Origin: Mytilus edulis | Lineage: Eukaryota; Mollusca; Bivalvia; Mytilida; Mytilidae | Length of the DNA: 64,000 nt | Assembly: GCF_963676685.1 (NCBI RefSeq) | Contig: NC_092345.1 | Location: forward strand, 45,839,838-45,903,837 | Direction of reading: 5' to 3' | In this document: one piece after another, positions 1 through 11,300 of the stretch | Position numbering within the stretch: position 1 is the stretch's first letter | Layout: each line of letters starts with the position of its first letter | Notes under the pieces: generated by a model | Database searches by the model: none | The model's input: only the letters and a program-made list of their open reading frames with translations | Told to the model about the DNA's origin: nothing | Translations under genes and position numbers: made by a program

Positions 1-2518
1 GATTCTAGTTTAGGGTTTTACATGTAAAAAGATAGTTATTTAGTCAGAAAACATAAAATTAGACCTAAATAGCATGTTGGACAGAGGTTATGTTGGACGT
101 AACAGGACATTGAAAAATTGAATATTTTCCTTTTATATGAAGGCCTAGTTAATAAATATATCAATTTTTCTCTGACAGTTCATAAGATCTTCAATTAAAG
201 TATATCATTTTGTTAAATTTTTCAAAAACTAACTTATAAGTTGGAAAAATCTTAAAATATGTCGGACAAACGGGGACATTTTTGGATGAGAATTTGTTCC
301 ATTTGCATCATTGAAAGTCAAAAACAAAATCAAAACTATGCTGTTTATACTAATATCTACAGCTGGTGTTCCTCAGCAAGAGGTAAAATGGTTCATTATT
401 AAATAAATGGATAAAACAAAACCATAAAAAACTGTAGGACAAACATAGGACAGATTATATTCCCTGTCGGACAAACATAGGACAGAATTCATTAATTTAC
501 TGATCCTAATGGGAATTTAATTAAAAATGGGCACCTCTTAAGAAGAGACTAGGAAGGGTCTGAGAACTATTTTTTAGTTTATGTGGACTTGTTAGTTGTT
601 AACAAGGTTCTTTTTACTTTTAAAAAACTGTTACGTCCGACATTAGAAGATTTTGTCCTACGGTTCGTCCAACAGAAAATTAATGGACTCTTGTTACGTC
701 CTAATTTTCAAAATTATGTCAAATTTAGACTGTCAACAGTTTAAAACCTCTTTATTTTTCATTTATATGGTAGTATTTAAGGTTAAGTAATTGTCAAAGT
801 AGAAGCGAAATTGATTCTGTGACTTGTGGTAGCCATTTTAGAGAATATCTTGGATGTTGGACGTAACATTTTTTTGGACAAATGTTGGATGTAACTTCCA
901 TCTCTTGGTTGGACAGAAAGAGTGTTCACCCCTTCAATGTCGTTGACCTCAAGTAAAAAGGAACAGTTGACAGCAATACCGTATGCACATCGCGATTGTA
1001 GTAAAATTTGTTGTCATAAACATTAAAAAAAACTTAAACTGAGTTGGCAACTTGCAAATGAAAATTGAAATGTTCGCCCGTAACGGTTGGACAGATTTTT
1101 CAAGAGTAAACTTTAATGACAATTCCTGAAAAAAATAAAACTTTCTGCTGTAACTTCATGATGAATTATCACATTTTAGTTAATAAGCTCAAGCCTCAAG
1201 ATATTTTGTGCATTTACTTGCCCTCTATTGTTACATAACTTATATTTCATTTTCACATAGGAAGAAGACAGAAAATGTTAGTCCAACAACATGACCATTT
1301 AAAATTGTTTTTAATCCTTATTTTTCGATGATTTTTCATGTTTTAGTGTCCTTAACCTTGCCAACCCTATTGTTTTACCTGAAAATCCTTTTTACCTAGT
1401 TGCCATTCATACAAAAAGGTTAATAAAACAATTTTGATTTTGGGTCATTCGACCATGTCACAAAATAAGCATGCAAAAAATAGGGAATTCAACACTTCAT
1501 TTATAAAATACTTTATTCAACAATAAACTTTTCATATGAGACTGTTTATATTATCTCTTCATCATGCAGTGAATTGATTAGCTACCTGCATTAAAACTCA
1601 AAATAATTTAAAATATCAAAAAATTCCTTTTTCTGGGACACCCATTGAAACAGCACTTTACTGAATACTTAGCCATATACATGTTTTATCTGGTAACAAC
1701 TCTAAATGTAGACGAATAATTGCAGGAAGACATTTTTTCTTAATTTATTTACAATGATACAAGGAACCTTCTGCTGCCATAAACTTTAAAAAAAAAATCA
1801 AAATTCTACAAGTAACTTTTTTTTTCAAAATTTTCTTTAAGTTAAAAGATGGTTACTATTTTTACATCATACATTGTACATCACATAAATATAATTGTGT
1901 TTAAAATTTAACTTACTAAAATGCTTCACTTACATTTGACTTACATGACTTACTCCTCAAGTTACTGGAACATTTAAATGTCATAATTACTATTAGTTTA
2001 AAGGTCAATGAATGACATAAATTGGGGTCAATTTAAAACAGCACTGTCTTGTTAGCTGCACATCTATTCCTGATAAATGATATTGAATTCACAAAAAAAG
2101 CTTATAGCAGTCTGCATCATTTATGCATGATGAGTTTAATTCTTACTTGAAAACATCATCTAGTCCAATAAAACTTTTAATTTGTTGAAAACAAATTGAA
2201 GAAGCAAAAGTATGATAAACATGATAATGCAAATACATTAATGATTATATTATAATAATTATAATCGGGATTAAATTATAATAAATTCCCAAAATAATAT
2301 TGTAAGGTTATTAGCAGTCTGAATATAATGAGTTTAATTCTAGCTTGAAAACTTGAAAAAATCTAGTCCAATAAATCTTAATTAAACAGTTCAATATATA
2401 AACATGAAAAACAAAAAACTAACCAAGCCTGAATTTTTTTTATTAAAAAAACAAGTCAAATCATGACAATGTGCACGATTTTGACAGTTTCAAATATATA
2501 TCTAAATGATAGTCTTAC
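1..2518. other. non-coding, probable dynamin intron 1
   Basis: No convincing exon was found on either strand. The stretch lies downstream, on the minus strand, of a dynamin first exon that ends in a splice donor, so it is best read as intron. The first 1.1 kb carries many scattered copies of a GGAC-containing word (GTTGGACGTAAC, GGACAAACATAGGACAG and their reverse complements), suggesting a decayed repeat. I looked for dynamin exon 2 on the minus strand and did not see it, so the rest of the gene would lie beyond the left edge. Confidence 0.4.
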
Positions 2519-2682
2519 TTTCCTACAAAATTTTCCAGTACACTACTCTTTCCTGCACTTTGACATCCTACGACAGCAAACTGCGGTAAATCAAATGATA
2601 ATGGTGTTCCTAAAGTAGTAAAAGCATCCTGCAACTTATTCACAATGGGAATAAGCTGTTCCATGCCTATATTTCCTGCCAT
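2519..2682 (-). CDS. dynamin GTPase, first coding exon (proximal copy)
   Basis: This is the first coding exon of a dynamin-family large GTPase, which assembles around membrane necks and drives vesicle scission. The minus-strand reading from ATG at 2682 gives 54 codons plus 2 nt and then a GTAAG donor (AAA|GTAAG). Visible landmarks are the N-terminal helix [16 protein letters not shown], the LPQFAVVG strand, the P-loop GCQSAGKS (residues 39-46, Lys45) and SSVLENFVG. Length and landmarks match animal dynamin exon 1, and the split codon at the end fits the Lys/Arg that follows VG in the family. Residue 40 is Cys, where the other copy has Ser. The start was chosen because it opens the conserved N-terminus. 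The remaining exons are not in the window. It could be an alternative first exon of the same gene as the copy at 5196-5359, or a separate tandem gene. Confidence 0.87.
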
Positions 2683-2719
2683 TTTTTGTTACTGTGTCTT
2701 CTTTTTTTTTCTGAACAAT

Positions 2720-2728
2720 TTACTTCAT
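2720..2728 (-). promoter_or_regulatory. two-codon upstream ORF in dynamin leader (proximal)
   Basis: ATG AAG TAA lies 37 nt upstream of the dynamin start codon, with a purine at -3. The same minimal uORF and its surroundings recur in the distal exon copy. A regulatory role is inference. Confidence 0.4.
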
Positions 2729-3590
2729 GATAGATATAGGACTTCTTTCACATGTCAGACCAGTATTCAAAATTATATTTGAAAAACTCTTTTGACTTAA
2801 ATACTCAAAGGAAGTGTGCATCATTTTTAGAAGTCATTTCTATAAATATTACAAACAAATGTATTTTCATTGTTTTAAATGAAAACTATTGTATGTCTTA
2901 CATGTCTTATATATAAATATGAGTTCATATATGAGGTTGTTCTATTTTTAGCTTTTAAAAAACCCTGGACACATTAACCTACAGAAATTACATTATGTTC
3001 CGCATGAGTATTTTTTTTAGTGTAAATATACATGATATATATACCAATTCCATTTATATTTCCAAAATTTGCTTAAATGCCTTAGAGAATGACCAACTGT
3101 CAGATGTATACGGAAATGAGACAACAACCCAACAAAACAGAAAGAATTGTGATTACATTAATTATTCAATTAACAATGATAAATGCATATATGTATTCTG
3201 TCTGTATGAGAAAAAATATCAGAAAAAGATACTGGTCTAACTTTAAGTCTTCTTTTCAAATCTGTAATGTTTTCCTTTAATAACTCTACCTTTCCGAATA
3301 TTTTTCTTTCTATAAGATCATTCATCTGACAAAGTCTTAACTCTCTTGACCACAGACCTGACAGACCAGACACATGTTTGATGACACTGCGTTATACAAA
3401 TATCTAAAGTGTAGCTATCATCAAATTATCTCAAACCAAACTATTTCAAAGCTTTTTGATTAATTAACCAGAATTGTTACATTGGAACTTCTTTTATTAT
3501 TTAATATCCTGGAGAAATGAAGACTTTTAGAGCAAATGCAATATGAACTGCATTATAAATTAATATTTCTAAGGTTTAAAAAATTACGGA
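2729..3590. other. non-coding spacer between the two dynamin first exons
   Basis: AT-rich DNA. Short ORFs here have no recognisable domain. A minus-strand open stretch around 3280-3373 reads like a short helical, charged segment, but no splice pair could be argued convincingly. Confidence 0.3.
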
Positions 3591-3599
3591 TCATCACCT

Positions 3600-3990
3600 T
3601 TTAGCAAAATTGTCAACATGGTCAAAGACATTGCAAATATAGACCTGTCCTATGGTTTAAGTTTCATAAAATTCTGGCAAGATTTTAAAACCAAAAAGTA
3701 ATGATTCAATTATCCATTTATGAACTTTTCAAAGAGACATAACTCTTTTAAAAAGAATTAATTGACTCTGATTTAGTTATAGACCTCACCAAGTCATTGC
3801 TGATTTAAACCTATATTATGATATGTTTCATAAAAATCTAGCAAGAATTGAACACATGAGAGCACTAACAATTTAATTTTCCATATAATTATTTTTTTCC
3901 AAGAAGCATTACTCATTTGTACAAGACTTTACTAATATAAACCTATGATATAAGTATTATAAAACTCTGGCAAGAATTGTACATGTGAGA
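3600..3990 (+). repeat. three degenerate direct modules of a dispersed repeat
   Basis: Three related segments start near 3625, 3793 and 3925. Each has a core resembling TATAGACCT..TATG..TTTCATAAAA.TCTGGCAAGAATT, followed by a word of the type GAGAGTGCTAACAA. Spacing is uneven (roughly 165 and 130 bp), so this is an old, diverged tandem or dispersed repeat. Confidence 0.45.
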
Positions 3991-4086
3991 GTGCTAACAA
4001 CATAAACAATACCAGACAAAGGCACAGACAGTTGAACAGATGGAAGCCTGGTGTTTCTATGTCCCCTGCAGCATGTTGCACAGGGC

Positions 4087-4255
4087 AGTGGCGGATCCAG
4101 AAATTTTCATAAGTGGTGGCCCACTGACTGCCTAAGAGGGGGCCCGCTCCAGTCATGCTTCAGTGATTCCCTACATAATCAAACATTTTTTTCCCAGAAA
4201 AGGGGGGGGGCCTGGGGCCACTGACAAAACCCTTTTAAATCCGCCTCTGTGGGGG
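4087..4255 (+). mobile_element. small non-autonomous element (GGCGGATCC-ended)
   Basis: It begins AGTGGCGGATCCAGAA and ends AAATCCGCCTCTG, so the ends form an imperfect terminal inverted repeat. The interior is G/C-homopolymer rich. A reverse-oriented relative sits at about 34030-34170 and shares the block CTCCAGTCATGCTTCAGTG. There is no coding capacity. Classification as a MITE-like element is inferred from the short length and inverted ends. Confidence 0.55.
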
Positions 4256-5195
4256 ACAACAAAATGAAATGCACATATAATAGATGAAATTAAATATTAA
4301 TATGTTTAAATGTATTCTTCATGAATGCTCTTACTTCCTGATCTTTAATTAACTTCATGGTACATGTAAGTAGAAATGTTTCTACACTTTTAAAAAATAA
4401 TTCAAACTATCTGAAATTTAAGATACATGTATGCTTCAGAGGATGTGGGGTACCGGTACTGTATGGGTGACTGGTCTCGATATTTTGAAATGTACTTATA
4501 GATTACAGATACATCTCAAAGAGATTAATTTCCTCGCTTGAGCCGGTACAGCGAAAATGAGAACAGCAATCAAATTGAGATGACCAATAAGTTTATAACA
4601 ATCTGTTTATTGCTATTTTACCTATGAAGACGTTGTCTATTTCATGTCAGTTTCATTAGCAACGCCATATGCATGTGACCCCTTAGTTACTAGCGATAAT
4701 TTTCATATCACTCGACTCTGCTGAGAAAGGAAATAATCATTCAGCAAGATCAAAGGAAAATTTCGTAAAATAGCAATAATATGAAATATACAAATATGTA
4801 CCTAAGGTACAGAGTTGTCATACTCTAGACCGTTTCAGCTTATTTTATATTTGGAAAGTACTAGTGGTCCAACCTATCATTCGGTTTCACTTTGTAGTGT
4901 GTGTTTATATCACTAGAAGCTAAAAATTTTTACAAAATATTCTTGAAATTCATTTGAAATTTTGTGTATTCATTTTAGATTATTTTACATGAAAAGAGTG
5001 AAAAGTAAACAAATTATAACCCGATTTACGCCCCCTTGTCTGAGCCTTTCTGTATGTTTATTTATTAAGTGCTTGTGTAATTCTTTTGGTAGGAAAATAA
5101 ACAGATGATATGAGTTATATTCATAATGTGTATTGCTGACAAAAGACTGTCATTACCACTGACAGCAACCTCTGATCAATTGATGATTATCTTAC
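4256..5195. other. non-coding DNA upstream of proximal dynamin exon
   Basis: AT-rich sequence with no supported gene. If both first exons belong to one gene this stretch is intron and contains the proximal promoter. No clear TATA or initiator could be assigned. Confidence 0.3.
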
Positions 5196-5359
5196 TTTCC
5201 TACGAAATTTTCCAGTACACTACTTTTTCCTGCACTTTGACTTCCTACAACGGCGATTTGAGGTAAATCTAAAGATAGGGGTGTTCCTAGAGATGAAAAG
5301 GCATCCTGCAGCTTATTCACAATGGGAATAAGCTGCTCCATGCCAACATTTCCTGACAT
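5196..5359 (-). CDS. dynamin GTPase, first coding exon (distal copy)
   Basis: A second dynamin first exon, the same length (164 nt) and phase as the copy 2.7 kb downstream. The minus-strand ATG at 5359 opens a peptide with [16 protein letters not shown], then LPQIAVVG, the P-loop GSQSAGKS (residues 39-46, Lys45) and SSVLENFVG, ending at an AAA|GTAAG donor. It differs from the proximal copy at about seven residues and keeps the more usual Ser at P-loop position 40. Similarity continues into the leader but falls off in the intron. Both copies show mostly silent or conservative differences, which suggests selection on each. The likely roles are alternative promoters with alternative N-termini, or a partial tandem gene duplication. 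Confidence 0.87.
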
Positions 5360-5395
5360 TTTCGTTACTTCCGTCTGTCTATCCTTCTGAATAGT

Positions 5396-5404
5396 TTACT
5401 TCAT
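5396..5404 (-). promoter_or_regulatory. two-codon upstream ORF in dynamin leader (distal)
   Basis: ATG AAG TAA in a good initiation context (CCGCC before the ATG, G at -3), 36 nt upstream of the dynamin start. It matches the uORF of the proximal copy in sequence and nearly in distance. Confidence 0.4.
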
Positions 5405-6042
5405 GGCGGACAAATGATTATGCGAAGGCCGCTTATATCATTTCATAATAATAACAGATAAGCTCCACTGATATCATAAATCAAAAGGATGCCTGGAGCG
5501 TTTTGAATAATTTTACTTCATTACGTTGAAAATGTGTAACGTAATGTATTTTTTTCGATTGAAATACATTTTATTTTCTTATTTGAAAAAGTCAAGGGAG
5601 GCTACTCTATTTCAAAACTATTTCCTAAAAACGATGACACATTTACACACGGATATTACCTGAATTATTACTCATTTATTATTTTTAATGACACGATATA
5701 TGAGAAATCTAAAATCTTTTATTTTGAATAGTATCCACTTAATACCATATTTGGTTATAGCAATACAGACACAAAACAAAAAGAAACTAAACAGGAAAAA
5801 AATGGAGATTCCGTGACCTAAAATTTTATATTTTTTACCTTTTCTTAAGCTGACTAAGCTTGGTATATTGAACATCTTTCAGTTTCTATTAGAATACAAT
5901 AATCGTTTATTCTTATTTGTATCACATTTTTCTTGCTTCTTAGTTTAGTGAGATGAGAAGATTCCATATGTTTATTTATATTAGATTTAAGAAATATAAT
6001 CATTTATAATTTCTATTTAGGATCTCAGAGTTCAGGTTACTA
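5405..6042. other. upstream region of distal dynamin exon
   Basis: Presumed promoter or flank of the distal dynamin exon. AT-rich, no coding sequence recognised, no unambiguous core promoter motif. Confidence 0.3.
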
Positions 6043-6172
6043 GAATAGATATAGGAAGATGTGGTATGAGTGCCAATGAAACAACCAGTCTCTCCATCTA
6101 AATAACAATTTATAAAAGTAAAGCATTACAGGTCAATGTACGGCCTTCAACACGGAGCCTTGTACAGCAAGT
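6043..6172 (+). repeat. dispersed mussel-type repeat
   Basis: Contains GATGTGGTATGAGTGCCAAT, an ACAAC..CTCTCCATC block, AACAATTTATAAAAGTAAA and TACGGCCTTCAACACGGAGC in order. Partial relatives lie at 23363-23790, 34393-34485 and 34788-35100. The family is known to me only as an abundant bivalve repeat; no ORF is visible. Confidence 0.6.
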
Positions 6173-6825
6173 AATTTTTTTCACTTTAAAAGAGTTTCAC
6201 TGTTTGAATATATATCCCCCTTTTACTGAGAGCTGTAAATTACGATTGTAAAAATTTTGATATGAATGTATTGATGATAGAATTTTTTTAAACTTACTTA
6301 TCTTGCCTATGAAATGTTAACGACCTTAATTTCAATATTACCCTCTACACTTGACATTTAAGAAATTTTGTCAGCCGGATTTTTTTTAATTCTGATTTTC
6401 CTATCTTTTACGCAATATTTTGTTTTAGATACAATAACTTTATCATCTGCATATAATGGGTGCATTTTACTTTGCACTTCTCTGTCAGAAAAGCTTCCAG
6501 TTCATCAAGAAAAAAAAATACCAAAAAGGAGATAAATCACGTATTCACTGACTTGTGTCAGTAACATGTTATAATAGTGCACATGGAACTCAACAGGATC
6601 CAGAATTGCAAATTGGAAAACCAATATCTGCTACTAAATATTTGTTGAACATATTTTGGGTGCAGGTATAAATTAAATATTGTTAGTCTTTGACGAGTCG
6701 TTAAAATTTGTTCTTTCAATCGATTATTGTTCTTGCTCCATGCAACGCCATATATATCAATTGTCATGAAACTTTGCTCAAATGGTCAGGTTGACCTCAT
6801 ATGAAAGTCGTGCAAGTTTGAAGTA
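6173..6825. other. non-coding, nothing recognised
   Basis: AT-rich sequence with poly-T and poly-A runs. No gene or clear repeat boundary seen. Confidence 0.3.
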
Positions 6826-6927
6826 GTTATCAAAGGTACCAGGATTATAATTTAATACGCCAGACGCGCGTTTCGTCTACATACGACTCATCAGTAACGC
6901 TCAGATTAACATAGTTGTAAAGCCAAA
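6826..6927 (+). repeat. dispersed repeat, left half (split by the array)
   Basis: Contains AAAGGTACCAGGATTATAA and CCAGACGCGCGTTTCGTC, then CATCAGTAACGCTCAG, ending AAAGCCAAA at the array edge. I recognise this family as common in mussels. Its continuation (AAGTACAAAGT..GAAGAGCATTGAGGA) is found 16.1 kb away at 23068, so the array inserted into an existing copy. Confidence 0.65.
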
Positions 6928-7590
6928 GGTAGCACTCCACAGTTAGAAAATAAAATTAAAAATGAGCCCCAAAATGTTTTATCATCTCCTATTCCTGGAT
7001 TTCTAATACATTAACCTAACTGTTTGTGTTGTACATGTGCATATGTGTGTAATCAGTATCTTCCATAGATTCAATTTTCCAAAGTTAAAAGGGTGAAAAT
7101 TAATTCCTTTTATGTGTATCCATGGCAACATTCAGCATTTATTTACCATAAAATATTGCAAAAAGGGGGGTGAACATGTCATATATCCCCCCAAAATTTG
7201 GATCAAACTAGAATTTCAATGCCTTTGAGTGATACCTTTTTAGAAACTGTTTTCTTAAATCTTCCTAATGATCAAATAAAAAATGGGTGTCTTTCGCCTC
7301 ATTTTTTCGTAAAATCCAATCACAAAGTTCGTGCGATAAAAAGTTGGAAAAAAACATTATAATAATTGCCGGACCAATGTATGGGTTGGACATGCAAATA
7401 CGGACTGTCATACAGAAAACAGCCTATATTACATACATTACATAACCTTGATGTTCATATAAACCCAATACAAAGGCTATTTTAATACTCAGCTATCCAA
7501 AAATGAATTTTATTGCACACTAGCTCTCATATTTAAAAAATCCACAGGGGCCAAAATGCGAAACTACACACCTAACTGTGGAGTGCTACC
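6928..7590 (+). mobile_element. segment A, first copy: TIR-bounded 663-bp element
   Basis: The perfect 19-bp TIRs are 6928-6946 and 7572-7590. The interior is non-coding. It includes a G6/C6 inverted repeat (AAGGGGGGTG..ATCCCCCC) capable of a hairpin, and an AT-rich left part. Within the array it is flanked by TAA on the left and TTAA on the right; at the outer edges of the array it is flanked by AAA. Shape and size suggest a non-autonomous DNA transposon; the superfamily is unresolved. Confidence 0.65.
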
Positions 7591-8334
7591 TTAAGGTGAA
7601 ATATTTCCCCTCCTGCCTCAACTTTTTTTATTTTTTCTGTGTTCTACTAGTTGTTACGATGAAAATGGTACCTTAGTTTTTAAAATTGGTTCAGTAATAA
7701 AGATTTTATGAAGGTTAGCAGTTGGTGTTGAAACGCGACAAAAAGTGATTTTAAAATAAATGCTGGATCATAGTGAAAAACTTCAAGTCTGTCTCATTTT
7801 TGGGGTAAATTTCTAAAACTTTTCCCTTTTTTTTATTTGAAATTATAAAATTACCTTAAAAAAGGACAAATTGTACAAGTTTTAGGTGTTTGAAAGCACT
7901 TGTAGGTAATTTTTGCTGTAAATAGCATACCTTACCTTGGTTTAGAAGCTCTCAAGCAGGGTATAAATTTCTAACAGTACTGGCATCATTAAATTTAATT
8001 AATGCCAAATTATGATATAAAATCCTGCTAAAAATGTTTATTTGACTTATTCGCATTCAAAAATATAAAGCGATACATTCTGAGATTATCATATACAGCG
8101 CAATCTTTGGTTACAAGGGCAAAGCTAACGGGGTACAAATTTAAGACCGCAACATGTCTAAGTGTCAAAATGTGTATATTTGGTTGCTAAGGACAGTAAA
8201 CAATAAAATTAACATAAATTGCATTCCTAGCAGTTTTTTTACCTTCAGAACTAAAACAAGAACATAAAAGACTAAAGATTTGTGGTCAATTTTAACTTTA
8301 AAAGTGCATTTCTGTGCTTTCTGATGTGCCATAA
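7591..8334 (+). repeat. segment B, first copy: 744-bp spacer between A elements
   Basis: It begins TTAAGGTGAAATATTTCCCC and ends GATGTGCCATAA. It is always found between two A elements, so it is also bounded by the same TIR in inside-out orientation. There is no coding capacity and no similarity to A beyond base composition. It may be the genomic DNA originally trapped between two A insertions. Confidence 0.6.
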
Positions 8335-11300
8335 GGTAGCACTCCACAGTTAGAAAATAAAATTAAAAATGAGCCCCAAAATGTTTTATCATCTCCTATT
8401 CCTGGATTTCTAATACATTAACCTAACTGTTTGTGTTGTACATGTGCATATGTGTGTAATCAGTATCTTCCATAGATTCAATTTTCCAAAGTTAAAAGGG
8501 TGAAAATTAATTCCTTTTATGTGTATCCATGGCAACATTCAGCATTTATTTACCATAAAATATTGCAAAAAGGGGGGTGAACATGTCATATATCCCCCCA
8601 AAATTTGGATCAAACTAGAATTTCAATGCCTTTGAGTGATACCTTTTTAGAAACTGTTTTCTTAAATCTTCCTAATGATCAAATAAAAAATGGGTGTCTT
8701 TCGCCTCATTTTTTCGTAAAATCCAATCACAAAGTTCGTGCGATAAAAAGTTGGAAAAAAACATTATAATAATTGCCGGACCAATGTATGGGTTGGACAT
8801 GCAAATACGGACTGTCATACAGAAAACAGCCTATATTACATACATTACATAACCTTGATGTTCATATAAACCCAATACAAAGGCTATTTTAATACTCAGC
8901 TATCCAAAAATGAATTTTATTGCACACTAGCTCTCATATTTAAAAAATCCACAGGGGCCAAAATGCGAAACTACACACCTAACTGTGGAGTGCTACCTTA
9001 AGGTGAAATATTTCCCCTCCTGCCTCAACTTTTTTTATTTTTTCTGTGTTCTACTAGTTGTTACGATGAAAATGGTACCTTAGTTTTTAAAATTGGTTCA
9101 GTAATAAAGATTTTATGAAGGTTAGCAGTTGGTGTTGAAACGCGACAAAAAGTGATTTTAAAATAAATGCTGGATCATAGTGAAAAACTTCAAGTCTGTC
9201 TCATTTTTGGGGTAAATTTCTAAAACTTTTCCCTTTTTTTTATTTGAAATTATAAAATTACCTTAAAAAAGGACAAATTGTACAAGTTTTAGGTGTTTGA
9301 AAGCACTTGTAGGTAATTTTTGCTGTAAATAGCATACCTTACCTTGGTTTAGAAGCTCTCAAGCAGGGTATAAATTTCTAACAGTACTGGCATCATTAAA
9401 TTTAATTAATGCCAAATTATGATATAAAATCCTGCTAAAAATGTTTATTTGACTTATTCGCATTCAAAAATATAAAGCGATACATTCTGAGATTATCATA
9501 TACAGCGCAATCTTTGGTTACAAGGGCAAAGCTAACGGGGTACAAATTTAAGACCGCAACATGTCTAAGTGTCAAAATGTGTATATTTGGTTGCTAAGGA
9601 CAGTAAACAATAAAATTAACATAAATTGCATTCCTAGCAGTTTTTTTACCTTCAGAACTAAAACAAGAACATAAAAGACTAAAGATTTGTGGTCAATTTT
9701 AACTTTAAAAGTGCATTTCTGTGCTTTCTGATGTGCCATAAGGTAGCACTCCACAGTTAGAAAATAAAATTAAAAATGAGCCCCAAAATGTTTTATCATC
9801 TCCTATTCCTGGATTTCTAATACATTAACCTAACTGTTTGTGTTGTACATGTGCATATGTGTGTAATCAGTATCTTCCATAGATTCAATTTTCCAAAGTT
9901 AAAAGGGTGAAAATTAATTCCTTTTATGTGTATCCATGGCAACATTCAGCATTTATTTACCATAAAATATTGCAAAAAGGGGGGTGAACATGTCATATAT
10001 CCCCCCAAAATTTGGATCAAACTAGAATTTCAATGCCTTTGAGTGATACCTTTTTAGAAACTGTTTTCTTAAATCTTCCTAATGATCAAATAAAAAATGG
10101 GTGTCTTTCGCCTCATTTTTTCGTAAAATCCAATCACAAAGTTCGTGCGATAAAAAGTTGGAAAAAAACATTATAATAATTGCCGGACCAATGTATGGGT
10201 TGGACATGCAAATACGGACTGTCATACAGAAAACAGCCTATATTACATACATTACATAACCTTGATGTTCATATAAACCCAATACAAAGGCTATTTTAAT
10301 ACTCAGCTATCCAAAAATGAATTTTATTGCACACTAGCTCTCATATTTAAAAAATCCACAGGGGCCAAAATGCGAAACTACACACCTAACTGTGGAGTGC
10401 TACCTTAAGGTGAAATATTTCCCCTCCTGCCTCAACTTTTTTTATTTTTTCTGTGTTCTACTAGTTGTTACGATGAAAATGGTACCTTAGTTTTTAAAAT
10501 TGGTTCAGTAATAAAGATTTTATGAAGGTTAGCAGTTGGTGTTGAAACGCGACAAAAAGTGATTTTAAAATAAATGCTGGATCATAGTGAAAAACTTCAA
10601 GTCTGTCTCATTTTTGGGGTAAATTTCTAAAACTTTTCCCTTTTTTTTATTTGAAATTATAAAATTACCTTAAAAAAGGACAAATTGTACAAGTTTTAGG
10701 TGTTTGAAAGCACTTGTAGGTAATTTTTGCTGTAAATAGCATACCTTACCTTGGTTTAGAAGCTCTCAAGCAGGGTATAAATTTCTAACAGTACTGGCAT
10801 CATTAAATTTAATTAATGCCAAATTATGATATAAAATCCTGCTAAAAATGTTTATTTGACTTATTCGCATTCAAAAATATAAAGCGATACATTCTGAGAT
10901 TATCATATACAGCGCAATCTTTGGTTACAAGGGCAAAGCTAACGGGGTACAAATTTAAGACCGCAACATGTCTAAGTGTCAAAATGTGTATATTTGGTTG
11001 CTAAGGACAGTAAACAATAAAATTAACATAAATTGCATTCCTAGCAGTTTTTTTACCTTCAGAACTAAAACAAGAACATAAAAGACTAAAGATTTGTGGT
11101 CAATTTTAACTTTAAAAGTGCATTTCTGTGCTTTCTGATGTGCCATAAGGTAGCACTCCACAGTTAGAAAATAAAATTAAAAATGAGCCCCAAAATGTTT
11201 TATCATCTCCTATTCCTGGATTTCTAATACATTAACCTAACTGTTTGTGTTGTACATGTGCATATGTGTGTAATCAGTATCTTCCATAGATTCAATTTTC

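Noticed and set aside
3170..3373. Minus-strand open stretch with LCQMNDLIERKIFGKVELLKENI near 3281-3373 as a possible exon
   Set aside because: The composition looks protein-like, but no convincing acceptor and donor pair or family match was found.
8165..8347. 60-codon minus-strand ORF repeated eleven times in the 1,407-bp array
   Set aside because: It starts at GTG inside the inverted repeat, has no domain, and its apparent conservation comes only from the identical repeat units.
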